Source: Unio delphinus
Lineage: Eukaryota; Mollusca; Bivalvia; Unionida; Unionidae
Assembly: GCA_029339505.1 (NCBI GenBank)
Contig: JAQISU010000032.1
Coordinates: forward strand, 6,022,001-6,086,000
Direction: 5' to 3'
Length of the DNA stretch: 64,000 bases
The notes beneath the pieces were generated by a model. It made no database searches. It was given only the letters and a program-made list of their open reading frames with translations, and was not told where the DNA came from. How positions within the stretch are numbered: position 1 is the stretch's first letter; every line of letters begins with the position of its first letter. Below, piece after piece: positions 39,081-50,288 of this stretch. The translations under genes were made by a program, and so were the position numbers.

Positions 39081-39181
39081 CGTACAGGTAAATTTAATGT
39101 AACTTATGCTCTGGTAATGATGGAAACTTTACAATTTTTAAGTGGTTTGTAAAGAATATCTGCAGGTATGTAAGTGGATAC

Positions 39182-39455
<274 letters not shown>

Positions 39456-40139
39456 ATCTGAACTTTCGTCAATAATTAAAAAAAATATTGTTATTTTAAG
39501 GAAAAGTGTATAAAAACTTTCACTCTCTGTCAATAATATTTATATCAGGAACATATAATATGTAAATTAAATTCCTGAAAACTAATTCCTTTTGAAACAA
39601 TTACGTTCAAACTTCGGAAAATAACTTTATGTACCAACTGTTCTATGCTGCCATGCAGAAGTAAAATTTATCACTTATGCAAAAGCATCCGTGGATATGC
39701 GAATGGTTTATTCGATCACGAGGTGAGTTTGTGTTTACTGCAGTGCTCTATACAATACACTTAAGCTTGTTGTTCTAGATAAGCATTTTCCTGAAATAAA
39801 ACGTTTATCACACTAAACATCGAGTTGTGCTTGCTTTTAGCACAACAAAGTTTTGTTTTGCCCACAAGTACCTTAGAAACGCTTTCCGACCCGAGTAAAA
39901 TGGACCCTAGTAAATATCGCAAGACTATCACATAGACTATATAAATAAGAAATTATCTGGGCCGAAAATGTAAAGCATTTGTTTCTACTTTAGCTTCAAA
40001 TAGTAGGAATATTGGAACAGTGAGTAAATTTCCAGTTTATTAATTTCGGCATAAGAGCACTGCAATCGTGAATTTCAACTGCGTATTTGCGTTGCTATTG
40101 CAAACAACCGATCTTTTAACTTCACTGACAGTCTTTAAT
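39456..40139. other. No gene recognised
   Basis: AT-rich spacer. Confidence 0.5.
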
Positions 40140-40395
40140 GGCGATATAGGGGTCCCCGAGTGTCCGAGTGCTCTCTGTTACGGATCACTGCCATCTCACC
40201 TCTGTCTGCGTAGGTTCGAGTCTCGGATTCGGCCAATATGGGTATGTGAGAAAGCTTGCCAGTAGTTTCTCGTGGGTCGGTGGTTCTTTCAGGGGTTCTC
40301 CCCGGGTTCTTCCTCAACCATTAATACTGGCTGCCATGTATAGCCTATCTTGTACTGAAAAATGGCGTTAAACCCTACAACAACTAAGGGCGATA
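40140..40395 (+). mobile_element. SINE-A copy 7 with 7-bp target duplication
   Basis: The body runs 40147-40388. GGCGATA flanks it at 40140-40146 and 40389-40395. The tRNA-like head carries a small deletion just after the A-box (GTCCGAGTGCTC); the rest is close to copies 2 and 6. Confidence 0.92.
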
Positions 40396-41848
40396 AACAG
40401 TGACCGTACTTTCTAAATATCCTTTTCATAGAAAAACAAAATAATTTTTATTTAAGTGTTGAGATTTTTTTTATATATGTGTCCTAAGACTATATTTAAT
40501 CCATATAATAACCAAACCTTTCCTTTAAATGTTTGAAAATGTTTTTTTTTTCTTCTTCATTTGATCATAAATTAGACAATGGAGAAGAAACTATCCCATT
40601 TATCATCCGTTTATTATTATTAACTTGCAGAAAAAGAAAGAAAGAATAAAGCACAATAGAAATAAAATCCAAGAATACGTTAATTGCTCGTAAGTACAAA
40701 ATTTGGTTGCACACACAACAACGATAAATTGTAACATTCTACTCACCGGTAACTCAAAAGCTTTCAGGTATAACGGTACCAATTGTAGAACCCCAGGTGG
40801 GCGGAGCGTTCAGAAATAAACAACAACACTAGCTGTGATTGGGGCATTATGAAAGAGTGGTACTTTCTGTTAGGCTTTATATTTTTAACATATGGTACAC
40901 ATGGATTAAACTGTGTCTGCTGTGAATAGATAACTTTTACCCCAGTTTAGTTCCAGCAGAGTTATCTCTCTTAAATGCAAAGGAGTAACTGGTTTTATCC
41001 TTGTCAAATTGACAATCTAACACTGTTGTCGATTGCAGTGTGTGACATGCATGCTGAGATAAACTAGAAAGTATATTTATGTCACAAAACATTAGCATTG
41101 AGGACTATGGAAAAACAATTAGTACCGTGATACCTTCAATACTCCATAAATTTCACTTTAAAGAAAGCAGTACATAAGAAAGAGTAAAAAGTGTTAATAC
41201 ACTGTAGCATGCATCACGTGTTTAAACGTGAAGGCTGATGTACTATAACAGAAATGAGGGATACAAAGTGTGTGCTTTTTATACAAATTTAAGTTTGAGA
41301 TATAATAATAGAAAGAAGGCTAACACAGTGAGTGCTTTGTAAAAGTTAATGGTAAAACATACAACTACCACAGTACTGAACATTACTGCATTGGCTATGC
41401 ACTATCATATGTTATTGCAATAAAACTGATTTTTAACACATGAAATTGTAATAAGTTCTCAAGATGCCGTAAATAAGAGAAAGTAACTGGAAAGAAAGCT
41501 AAATTATTGAAATATAAAAAAATTAAATTTAAAACAGTGTTTATGAATAACGGACAAATATATTAACTTGAGAGTTTTATCGATTTTGTATTTTTTAAAA
41601 AGAAACAATCGGTTGACATGCAGGATGAAAGATACTGTCAGAAAAATGGCAATACCAAGCATTATTTCGTGTCGATCGTGAAGAATGAACCGTTAAGGCA
41701 TGACTGTCCTTATGAAAAATCACATATTCCGATTTACCCATCTTCTTCTCTTGTTTTCCAGTATCAACTATTTTTTTATTTTAAAAAAATGAGAAACTCA
41801 TATCTAGATCACATGTACAGCTTAACTTGAACCTGAGAAGTGTGCCTG
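40396..41848. other. No gene recognised
   Basis: Lies downstream of gene 2. AT-rich, no supported coding. Confidence 0.5.
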
Positions 41849-41854
41849 TTTATT
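41849..41854 (-). terminator. Candidate polyadenylation signal of gene 2
   Basis: AATAAA lies on the minus strand about 200 bases past the gene 2 stop codon, a normal distance for a short 3' UTR. In AT-rich DNA this hexamer also occurs by chance. No comparable signal was seen within 1 kb past gene 1; the nearest AATAAA there is near 16.08 kb. Confidence 0.4.
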
Positions 41855-42055
41855 CACTCATCGTCTAGAGAGCTTCACGTTTGTGTTCTTCAGGATGTGG
41901 ATAAAAGAGTCACAAATCTCCTAAGCCGTGTTGACATTGACACAGAAGTTGAATTCCGATGACCGATACATGGAAGTTTTGGAGTGGAAAGATGCCAACA
42001 GTCTGTATATTTTTAATGATACCAACCACTAAATCCATACAGATCTGAATTTGGG

Positions 42056-42597
42056 TCATTCAGCAAGTTTGCTGAATATTTGCCTGAGGATGTTAGGTTT
42101 CTTTTTCCTTTGCTTAACAGCGCACATGATGACATTTTCGAATATTTCTGAAACACCTTTCCGGGTGACTGCAGAGCACTCAATGAATTTTTCGGCTCCG
42201 ATGTCCTTAGCTAACTGTTCTCCCTCTGAGGTGGACACTGGATTCACCGTATTATAGTCGCATTTGTTTCTCTGGTCGGTATGAGTTGCCACAAGAATAA
42301 CTGACTTTTTGTGGCTGCCCCGAACATATTTAAGAATTTCGTGGAACCAGTAATCTCTAACGCTACAGAAGGAGTCTCGGTCCAGCACAGAGTAGCAGAC
42401 GACAATAACCTCACTTTCTTTGTACGTGAAGATCCTCAGTTCTTCGTAATCCTGCTGACTCGTAGTGTCAAACATGCTGACAGTATATTTGTTGCCTGCA
42501 ACCGACTGGATGCCTGTAAAATCAGTTATTACAGTTATCACTATAGTTTGAAATAAAAACAGAAAACCCATAACTAATAATCAAAGGTTATAAGAAG

Positions 42598-42640
<43 letters not shown>

Positions 42641-43011
42641 GCTGCTGCTGCTACTACTACTACTACTAAGAAATTGCATATGCTTTGGTCTATTTTGGGG
42701 TTGAACTTATTTTACACATGTTTATTCTAAAAGTCATATCAAATATTATTTTTCTTCATATTTATATTTTCTACATATTTATGCACAAACAGTAAAGTGT
42801 TACTTATTCAAGTCGTTATATCTTTAGCGAGAATGGCAAATAAGTAAATACACTTACCGGCAAAATTATCAAAGACTGTAGACACATGGATATCAGGAAG
42901 CTTTTCCTTCATAAACGTAAGGGCAAGGCTCGTCTTTCCAACCATTTCATCTCCAATGATTGCACATCTAACAATGCCACTCTTATGTGGTGCTTTCAAT
43001 TCCATCTTCAT
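42056..43011 (-). CDS. Atypical Rho-family GTPase, predicted hydrolysis-defective (gene 2)
   Basis: Exons are 42858-43011 and 42056-42513, joined by a 344-base GTAAGT/TACAG intron, giving 203 residues. Seen: P-loop GDEMVGKTS (20-28) with Glu22 at the Rac1 Gly12 position, switch I with Thr45, DTTSQQ (67-72) in place of DTAGQE, THTD (127-130), and ECSA (163-166). Leu38 aligns with Phe28 of Rac1. The tail has RKKKPN followed by a short hydrophobic/basic segment ending SKLAE, with no CAAX cysteine. Known for Ras and Rho proteins: Gly12, Ala59 and Gly60 substitutions impair GTP hydrolysis or the switch II transition. So this is probably a GTP-biased or structurally locked protein, but that is inference. 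It is a paralogue of gene 1, 22 kb away on the same strand. It shares intron 1 (phase 1, after the switch I NxA) but lacks intron 2. No frameshift or stop interrupts it, so it looks functional. Confidence 0.92.
42597..42668 (+). repeat. (TAC)n triplet repeat with GCT interruption, in gene 2 intron
   Basis: About 24 triplets lie wholly inside the single intron of gene 2. The run is TAC/ACT with a short (GCT)n block near 42641-42651. On the transcript strand it reads as (GTA)n with a CAG-type block. Confidence 0.95.
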
Positions 43012-43153
43012 TCAAAGAGTGGACAAGCTACTCTTAAGTAAAGAAAATATTTGCGTGAACGTCTTATGCGAATGAAGCCTTGTCTTCTCCTACGTATAAT
43101 TTGTTCTGTTCTCTGCACATCATGGATATGCAGCACTCGCTGTCGACTCTCAC

Positions 43154-43162
43154 TTATAAATA
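43154..43162 (-). promoter_or_regulatory. Possible TATA-like box of gene 2
   Basis: The minus strand reads TATTTATAA about 145 bases above the gene 2 start codon. A start site some 30 bases downstream would leave a leader of about 110 bases, close to the layout of gene 1. The match to a TATA box is loose and the DNA is AT-rich, so this is weak. Confidence 0.2.
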
Positions 43163-44740
43163 CGGCATGACAGCTATCAAAGACTAGTCCAATCAAAATC
43201 TTTTCAGTCATAAGAGAATTAAATACGGTGCTTGTAACGCCTTAGCAAGATCAGAAATAGTATGAAGACGGCACGGTACTGCTAGGACATTTATGAATGG
43301 TACGAAACTATACGATATGGTCGAAACAGTACACTGACACTGTAACATAGAAAAAATTTGAACGGTTGTTTAAATATTACAATGTTTACTTAATTTTATA
43401 GAATCTGCGAAAAATCTATCAGCTTTTATAAAATTCAATTAAATTAAGAAACCAGATCTTAATTACTACAGCTAGCTAGACACTGGGAAACTTTAAAGAA
43501 ACGCTACGATACGATACGAAACGGTACCGAGACGAAATATAATTATGGATAGTTAGAAACGGAGCGAACTTAAACGGTACGATAAACGTTTGGGACGATC
43601 AGAAAAAGAGCTATGCGCTTTACAAATGGTTCCGAAAGACAATTGAAAATAATTTTCTCTATTATCGTTGCTTCTTATAGCAATCTCAGGTCATTATAAC
43701 AAGAAGATAATCGATAATCTTGCATCATACCTAAAATGTTTACAAATTGTCTTTTAGCTGGTACCATATATCCATTTTGTGCCGATGACCTAATATATGC
43801 AAATACATACATTTATATTGTTTGTTCCATTTGATGAGTAAAACAGTGGCAATTTTACAATAATCTCAGTGAGTTTTGGGAAGTTCGGTGTTGCAAGTGA
43901 ATTGCATTATATTCATTGGGTGCTGGGAAGATATCTGGGTGTTGGGAGGTAAGAGGTTATAAGTGGAACGTTTTGTAATATTCTACCTTGCCATCCATAT
44001 GAGAAAAGGTGATACAAGTTAACAGAAAAATAAATTTGAAATAAGTAAACACCTGCAAGTTGTTTCCATTTTATGCATTCGAAAGGACCACGACTAAATG
44101 AGTAAACCAATCCACAGTTGAAAATGTTGAAAACACAATTTAATATATTCATTCACAAGTATACTTGCACACTGCTAAAAAGGAATAAATTGGGTCACTG
44201 TAGATGATAATTTCACCGTAGTCATAATTTTGTAAAATTATTTTATTCGAGGTGGTCGTAAAAGTTAATTTTATACGGAAGTAAATATCTATACCCCCCC
44301 CCACCCCCTCAGATATATATGACAGACGGTTTAATGAATTAAAAATATTGGCTCTTTATTTAATATGCTTTTTGCAAGAGAAGGGGTACTCTGGAAGACA
44401 TGGGGGTAAATTACAGTTAATTTGTTTTCTAAAATTAGGGTAAGCAATAATTGTGTAACTCTGATACGTTCAAGGCTTTAATTAATAAATATTCCCTCTA
44501 TAATAAAACTTTCATAATGGCAATTAAATATATGAGCTATTTGTATTGTCATCTACTTGAAAATCAGACTATCAAAGAAAGAGTAAGATTAACGCCAAAA
44601 CAATGTTTTTATCCTGTTAAACCTTTCATTTAAATTTGGTACCTTGAAGTCTAGGTGATAGGCCGGTCTCATGTTTTACCACTTTCTTACTGTTCCTGAT
44701 TGCAAGTTGACACAATTAAACATTAAAGTACATACAAATT
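43163..44740. other. Upstream of gene 2, no gene recognised
   Basis: Includes repeated ACGATACGA/GAAACGGTACGA-like stretches near 43290-43330 and 43500-43600, and a C-rich tract near 44293. No divergent gene was found. Confidence 0.5.
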
Positions 44741-45085
44741 AGGGGTTCCATGTGGCCGAGTAGTCTAATGCGTTCGCATTTACCCAGTCCCGGATTACCC
44801 ATTAGGCAGAGTAGGCAACTGCCTATGGGCCCCGCGACTTTTATGGGCCCCATCAGGGGCCCCCATGAGACCGTGACCGTGGGTCTGGGGCCCCAAAAGT
44901 TTGACTGCCTATGGGCCTCCACGGTGCTTAATCCGGCGCTGCATTTACCAATCAAAGACATCTCACCTAACTGTCCGCGTGTGTTCAAGTCTCGGGTTAG
45001 GTCGATGTGGTTATGGATTTTCTCAGATTCTTCCTTCACCAGTTACACTCCTGGCAATTTATAGCCTGTCGTGTGCTGGAATCAA
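44741..45085 (+). mobile_element. SINE-A copy 8, interrupted by an hAT-like MITE
   Basis: Outside 44785-44941 the sequence follows the SINE-A order: GTGGCCGAGTAGTCTAATGC head, GTCCGCGTGTGTTCAAGTCTCGG B-box and TTATAGCCTGTCGTGTGCTG. Removing the insert and one copy of its 8-base duplication restores the layout. Confidence 0.88.
44785..44941. mobile_element. 157-bp hAT-like MITE with 8-bp target duplication
   Basis: Termini are CAGTCCCGGATTA and, inverted, CAGCGCCGGATTA: 13 bases with 2 mismatches. CATTTACC flanks it at 44777-44784 and 44942-44949. The internal part is rich in GGGCCCC and contains inverted copies of ACTGCCTATGGGCC. An 8-base duplication plus CAG ends is the hallmark of hAT elements. 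It has no coding, so it is non-autonomous. Confidence 0.92.
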
Positions 45086-45284
45086 GAATTCGACGACTAA
45101 TGGAAATCAAATTATGAAGAAAGAACTACCTTTCCTTTACAAACTGGAAGCTTATCTTCCGAAATTAATCTATCCGTGAAAATGTAATTTGGTAGCTCAA
45201 CCCAGTCAAAATGCCTGGCTTCAAATTAAAAGACTCAAGAGTTTGACAAATCTATATCTCTGTTATAAGCAATGTTTTTATTCA

Positions 45285-45625
45285 GGATGGGTTATTCTGA
45301 ACCAGTAGTTCACATTAGCTTTGTCTTAGAAGGAAGGGAATCTAATACACCAATAGCCCTTGACTATTATGAACCAATAGATCACACCAAATGTATTTTA
45401 CAATGAAGGGGATATTGGGGACCATAAGATTATATCTAGTGTGAGCCCATATGTTACAACATCTTTGTTTTATAATAAAGGGGAAATTGTGAACCAATAT
45501 ACTATGTCTATTGTGAGCTAATAGGTTATGGCTTTTCGAGCCAATTTATCATGTCTATTGTGAACCAACAGATTATGGGTTATTTTAGAAGAAAGATCAG
45601 ATATATTGTAAAACAATAGGTCATT
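45285..45625. repeat. Diverged minisatellite
   Basis: Repeating ATTGTGAACCAATAG / TCTATTGTGAGC-type units of irregular length, about seven to nine copies. Confidence 0.6.
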
Positions 45626-48239
45626 TAAACTCTGTGAAAGGGTGCTAACTGCTCTATCATTATTGTTCCTTTCATTATATTGACCATATCTGGCAAAAAA
45701 GGTATCGCATCTCTTTATTAGATGAGCCAAATCTGTAAAGTAGAAAGTGGATTAGAGATTTGATCCCGTAAAATATTAATGTTCTTAATGCCCTCGTTTT
45801 TATTTCGCCAGTCATATCCAATAAAATAAAATCAATAATGGAAATACAACGAATATTGTTTGGAAAGTAAATGTTCAAAGTAAATAAACAGACCTGAGCA
45901 TGAACTCATTTCATTTGTAAATAAAACAACTCACTACTCGATTGGAAGCAAAAGTGAACAATTAAATTTGCGCAAGCACGTAGGATGGTCGATATTCTCG
46001 GTTTTTTCAAAGTTCTTCCCGTACAAGAAATACTGTCTGCCATCTATAGCCAATCATATGCAGAGAAATGGCATTAAATCCGACGCAGCAACACTTTGCG
46101 TAAGAGATATCGATTTGCTTTAGTAATGACAATTGTTATGCAAACAAGAAAAAAAAATTACGTTATGTGATATTATATTTGAAGAGCTCAGTTTCTCGAG
46201 GAAGGTCGAATGCGTGACTGTTTAACAGCACGTAATCATAGGCAAACAGTTACGTGTACAATTTTATTTTATTTGACATCAAACCAGGAAACGAATGGGA
46301 AAACATCGTAGTCAAAATCTGATGAAGAAATAAGTGTATATGAATCTGTTACAAACGTATTATTAATTGTCGTTGAATAAAAATACTGAAGATTGACGAA
46401 ATCTACTCAAATGCATAATATATTTGATTTCCCATTCTGTCTTATCATGATGAACACATTACAAAATAATGTTACACTAAATATATGTGCAACATATGCT
46501 GCATCCTGCACAGTTCAATTCCTTCAACACAAGAATGCCATGCCCCCACCCCTACCCCACTAAACCTTCTCATGCCAGTGTTCATTCTTATACACTTGCA
46601 AATTATGATGTTCGATGAATGAGAAAGAGCATTATATTTGCAGATGTTCCTAAATAAGAGAATGAGGATGTATCCTAGAAGTAATTTTGCAAGAGAAAGG
46701 TGTAAATTGTATCAGCCAACAAAGTACAGAAATTTACAATTTGGTAATAAGCATTTTTTTGGACATTTTTGATCAAAAATAATTTAAACTACATGCTGAA
46801 ATGTTTTATTCAAATTTGTAATTAAAAGTGCTGAATTTTCCTTTGCTTTTCCAACGATTCTTTTAACATATGAAATAAACAAAATTGTCAGTAAACTGTA
46901 ACTGATAATTGGTACTTTTACCGTTCCATTATATCTTCTTAAAGCAAACATACAGTCTGAACAATTTAACCCTTGCATGCAAATCTGTAGAAAGCGCAAC
47001 CCCACCTTTCTTTGACAAGCTCTATCTAAAACTCTCTTCTAAAACTCCCATTTCCTGTTTTGCTTTGTCCATTTCAATTGTAAAAAAATCCATTTTGTTC
47101 ATTTCAATTTTCATAACATTACTTTCTCGTTTTGTCTGGACTGAGAAGGACAGTCCTATATTGTTGGGTGCATATTATATTTCCATAGTACATGACTAAT
47201 ACACCATTCTACTATTTAGAGAAATCATTTGGAAGACATGATATGCTCTTTACAAGGAGTATTTTTTTATTATGTATATTTAATTTGGATTGTTTGCTGG
47301 ATTTTTACTATATTATATGTTATTATAATTTTATTTTGTAACTGACCTTAGTCTTAGATGAGGTTCATAATGTACCTGACTAGGTACATTGATTTGGTAA
47401 ACAACATAATACATAACTAATATTTCTCTTTGAGTATGACTATACAATATGATCATTATCAACGGAGGTAATAATGTTTATTTTAATCTTAATCCAGAAA
47501 ATTTACTTTCCCTGATGGCACAACCCGGTGTATCTCATATATGCCATGTTCTTTATTATAATTTTTATAATAGATCATATGTAATTGAAAACATAGAATG
47601 TTCTACAAATGAAGATTTGACCCTCATCCTTTTTATATTATTGTGTCTTGGCTTTATATATAATGTTGTTTATTTGAGTAATTACTCATTCTTGTCTTAA
47701 CATATTGAAGAAAATCGGTCTTATTGTTGTGTTCAGGTTTTCATATTGTTCGAACTATTAATTCAACTTATTATTCCATGGAAAGAGTAAGTTCTCATCA
47801 ACAATTTTCTTCGACAGAAACAATAATTTGGAATTATGGTGAATTAAGACAAGAGCATTGTTCAAAAGACTGTTAGTGCATCATCACACTTGAGGCATTT
47901 GGCACATTGCCATATTCGAGACCAAAGTCGCATCTAATACTGAAACCTATTTAGAATACCACTGGAAATCTGTTTAAACGTTATCCATTTGGACTTGTAA
48001 TAAAACGTTTTAAAACTATTTGTGATTTAAATCATAATACTTTAAGTTGTTTATAAAAAAAACAATTAAGCATTAACCTTGCCACACATAAAATCTCTAA
48101 TCAATAGCGAAATTAGTTTGGATATATAACTGTCAATTAAGGTGCACCCAATGTGAACATGAGTCTGTCACATCTGGTTAAGCCCCACCCACACCAACCT
48201 AAACATTGCCCATAATTTCAACATACGCTTTTCAGACAA
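45626..48239. other. No gene recognised, apart from a SINE fragment
   Basis: Contains SINE-A copy 9 near 45990. Other frames lack motifs. Confidence 0.5.
45990..46092 (+). mobile_element. SINE-A copy 9, 3' fragment
   Basis: Order GGTCGATATTCTCGG, CTGTCTGCCATCTATAGCC and GAGAAATGGCATTAAATCC corresponds to the SINE-A 3' half. Confidence 0.6.
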
Positions 48240-50060
48240 TTTGTTGGTTTTCATGGAAATTGATTAGTGTGGTTCGAAAGTTATTTACCGTCAAGAAAAC
48301 GAACGAGTAATTATAAATTCCAAATCATCCGATATTAGATGCGTTAACGCTCCAGTCCCCCAAGGATCCACTTTGGGAACCCCATTATTTGCAATTTTCA
48401 TTGCATATATTATAGAAAACACAGAATTATCAACCAGACTGTTTGCAGACGATACAGCATTATATGTAATAGCTGACAATCAGATCGCAGCTATTTAAAT
48501 GTTAAACAGTAATATTAAAAATATACATGAATAGTTCAGATGTTTGTTAGTTACAGTTAATTCAGATAAAAATGAATCAATACTAATAATACGAAAATGG
48601 AACCAGACCACCATCCTATAGTATGCACGGCTGAAATAAACCTACAAGAGGCTACTGAGCACAAAGATTTGGGTCTTATATTAAACAATGATGCCACTAG
48701 GCATGCGCGTATTAAATACGTTTCCGACAAAGCCTGGGAGAAATCAAATTGTTTAAAATCTCTTTAACTCAAATTAGATTGGCTATTATTGAAAATATGT
48801 TCACATCTTACAGTGTTCCAATTTTTTTAGCACGCCGATCATATTTGGAACGATTGTACAATACATAATAAAAACAATTACTTAGTAAACGTTGAGGCGA
48901 TGAAAATAGTAACTGGTGTATCCAAAAGTGCACCTCATTCACAATTGTATCATGAATCCAACTGGAAAAGTCTAAACCCTAGCCGTCAAATGCATACACT
49001 GCTTAATTACTTAAAATTTACCATATCGTCAAGATTTGATTCAGCTCCTTTTTAAAAACTAGATACATACTCAATTTGATTTTCAAATGAATTTCGACAT
49101 CCAATATGATGAACGACCTTGTTATATAACTCATTTATACCATCTACAATTCGACTATGGAACTCGTTGCACCTTGAAGTAAATAACAACATTTCGATAC
49201 ATAAATACGTTTCCGACAAAGCCTGGGAGAAATCAAATTGTTTAAAATCTCTTTAACTCAAATTAGATTGGCTATTATTGAAAATATGTTCACATCTTAC
49301 AGTGTTCCAATTTTTTTAGCACGCCGATCATATTTGGAACGATTCTACAATACATAATAAAAACAATTACTTAGTAAACGTTGAGGCGATGAAAATAGTA
49401 ACTGGTGTATCCAAAAGTGCACCTCATTCACAATTGTATCATGAATCCAACTGGAAAAGTCTAAACCCTAGCCGTCAAATGCATACACTGCTTAATTACT
49501 TAAAATTTACCATATCGTCAAGATTTGATTCAGCTCCTTTTTAAAAACTAGATACATACTCAATTTGATTTTCAAATGAATTTCGACATCCAATATGATG
49601 AACGACCTTGTTATATAACTCATTTATACCATCTACAATTCGACTATGGAACTCGTTGCACCTTGAAGTAAATAACAACATTTCGATACATAATTTTGAA
49701 AGATATTTTAACCACGATAACAAATCTCCATGATAATACCATGCTGGTGATAGAATGTCTCACATAATGCATGCTATGCTAAGAACAAATTGTTGTAATT
49801 TAAATAATTTGCATCTGATAATAAGTATTGCTCCTGAGGTGAAATTAAGAATGTTAAACAGCTTCTTTCAGACCTGTGCAAATATTCAAATCTTTGAAAT
49901 CAAATCATATGCACACTCCCTTTCGTCATTAATATTGAAACATTATTTGGCAATCCAAAGTTAACTGTAGAAAAAAATACGCATATTTTCAACTGTGCAA
50001 ATTGATATTAAAATCACCAAGAGATTTAATTGTCTGTACTCTCAACCTTTTGAATTGTAA
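48240..50060 (+). mobile_element. Decayed non-LTR retrotransposon, RT to 3' end
   Basis: Across frames the plus strand shows conserved landmarks of LINE ORF2. WFESYLPSRKR lies at about 48267-48300, VPQGSTLGTPLF near 48355-48390, the catalytic FADDT near 48439-48456, and HKDLGLILN near 48660. NVEAMKIVTGVSK is near 48893 and 49382, YHESNWKSL follows, and a C-terminal MLRTNC.NLNNLHL is near 49770. Known: FADD coordinates the metal ions of reverse transcriptase. The order fits the Jockey/CR1 side of non-LTR elements; the clade cannot be fixed. A frameshift lies between the first two motifs and stops are frequent, so the copy is dead. Its endonuclease half was not seen. Confidence 0.88.
48713..49690. 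repeat. 489-bp tandem duplication inside the LINE remnant
   Basis: 48713-49201 and 49202-49690 are almost identical. One difference was seen: GATTGTACAA versus GATTCTACAA. The junction lies in ATACATAAATACG. Confidence 0.97.
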
Positions 50061-50109
50061 TTAACTTGTTATTATTCATTATTATGCTTTGTTTAAGTTT
50101 ATGTCAATT

Positions 50110-50263
50110 TCCTTTAACAGCTTAGTGTAAACGACTGGTAGGTCTGTTGTCAGGATAATGTAACTGGGTGAGACATCATGCTACATGTCTGCAACATGAT
50201 ACTCCAGTGCTAGACATTACCAGAATATGCCACACTGCAAACATTTTTAGTAAACATTACAAA
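50110..50263 (+). mobile_element. SINE-B copy 2, 3' part
   Basis: Shares GTCAGGATAATGTAACTGGG, CTACATGTCTGCAACATGAT, AGTGCTAGACAT and GCCACACTGCA with 19605-19902, then enters (CA)n. It begins about 50 bases past the LINE remnant; the tRNA head is missing. Confidence 0.85.
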
Positions 50264-50288
50264 TCACACACACACACACACACACACA
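50264..50288. repeat. (CA)n tail of SINE-B copy 2
   Basis: CA run at the 3' end of the element, as in copy 1. Confidence 0.95.

Noticed and set aside
42311..42556. Plus-strand frame over gene 2 exon 2
   Set aside because: Antisense shadow of the GTPase coding sequence.
43008..43211. Small minus-strand frame just above gene 2
   Set aside because: It overlaps the gene 2 start in another frame and its ATG lies above the likely transcription start.
48291..48479. Minus-strand frame in the LINE region
   Set aside because: Antisense of the reverse transcriptase segment with QGS and FADD motifs.
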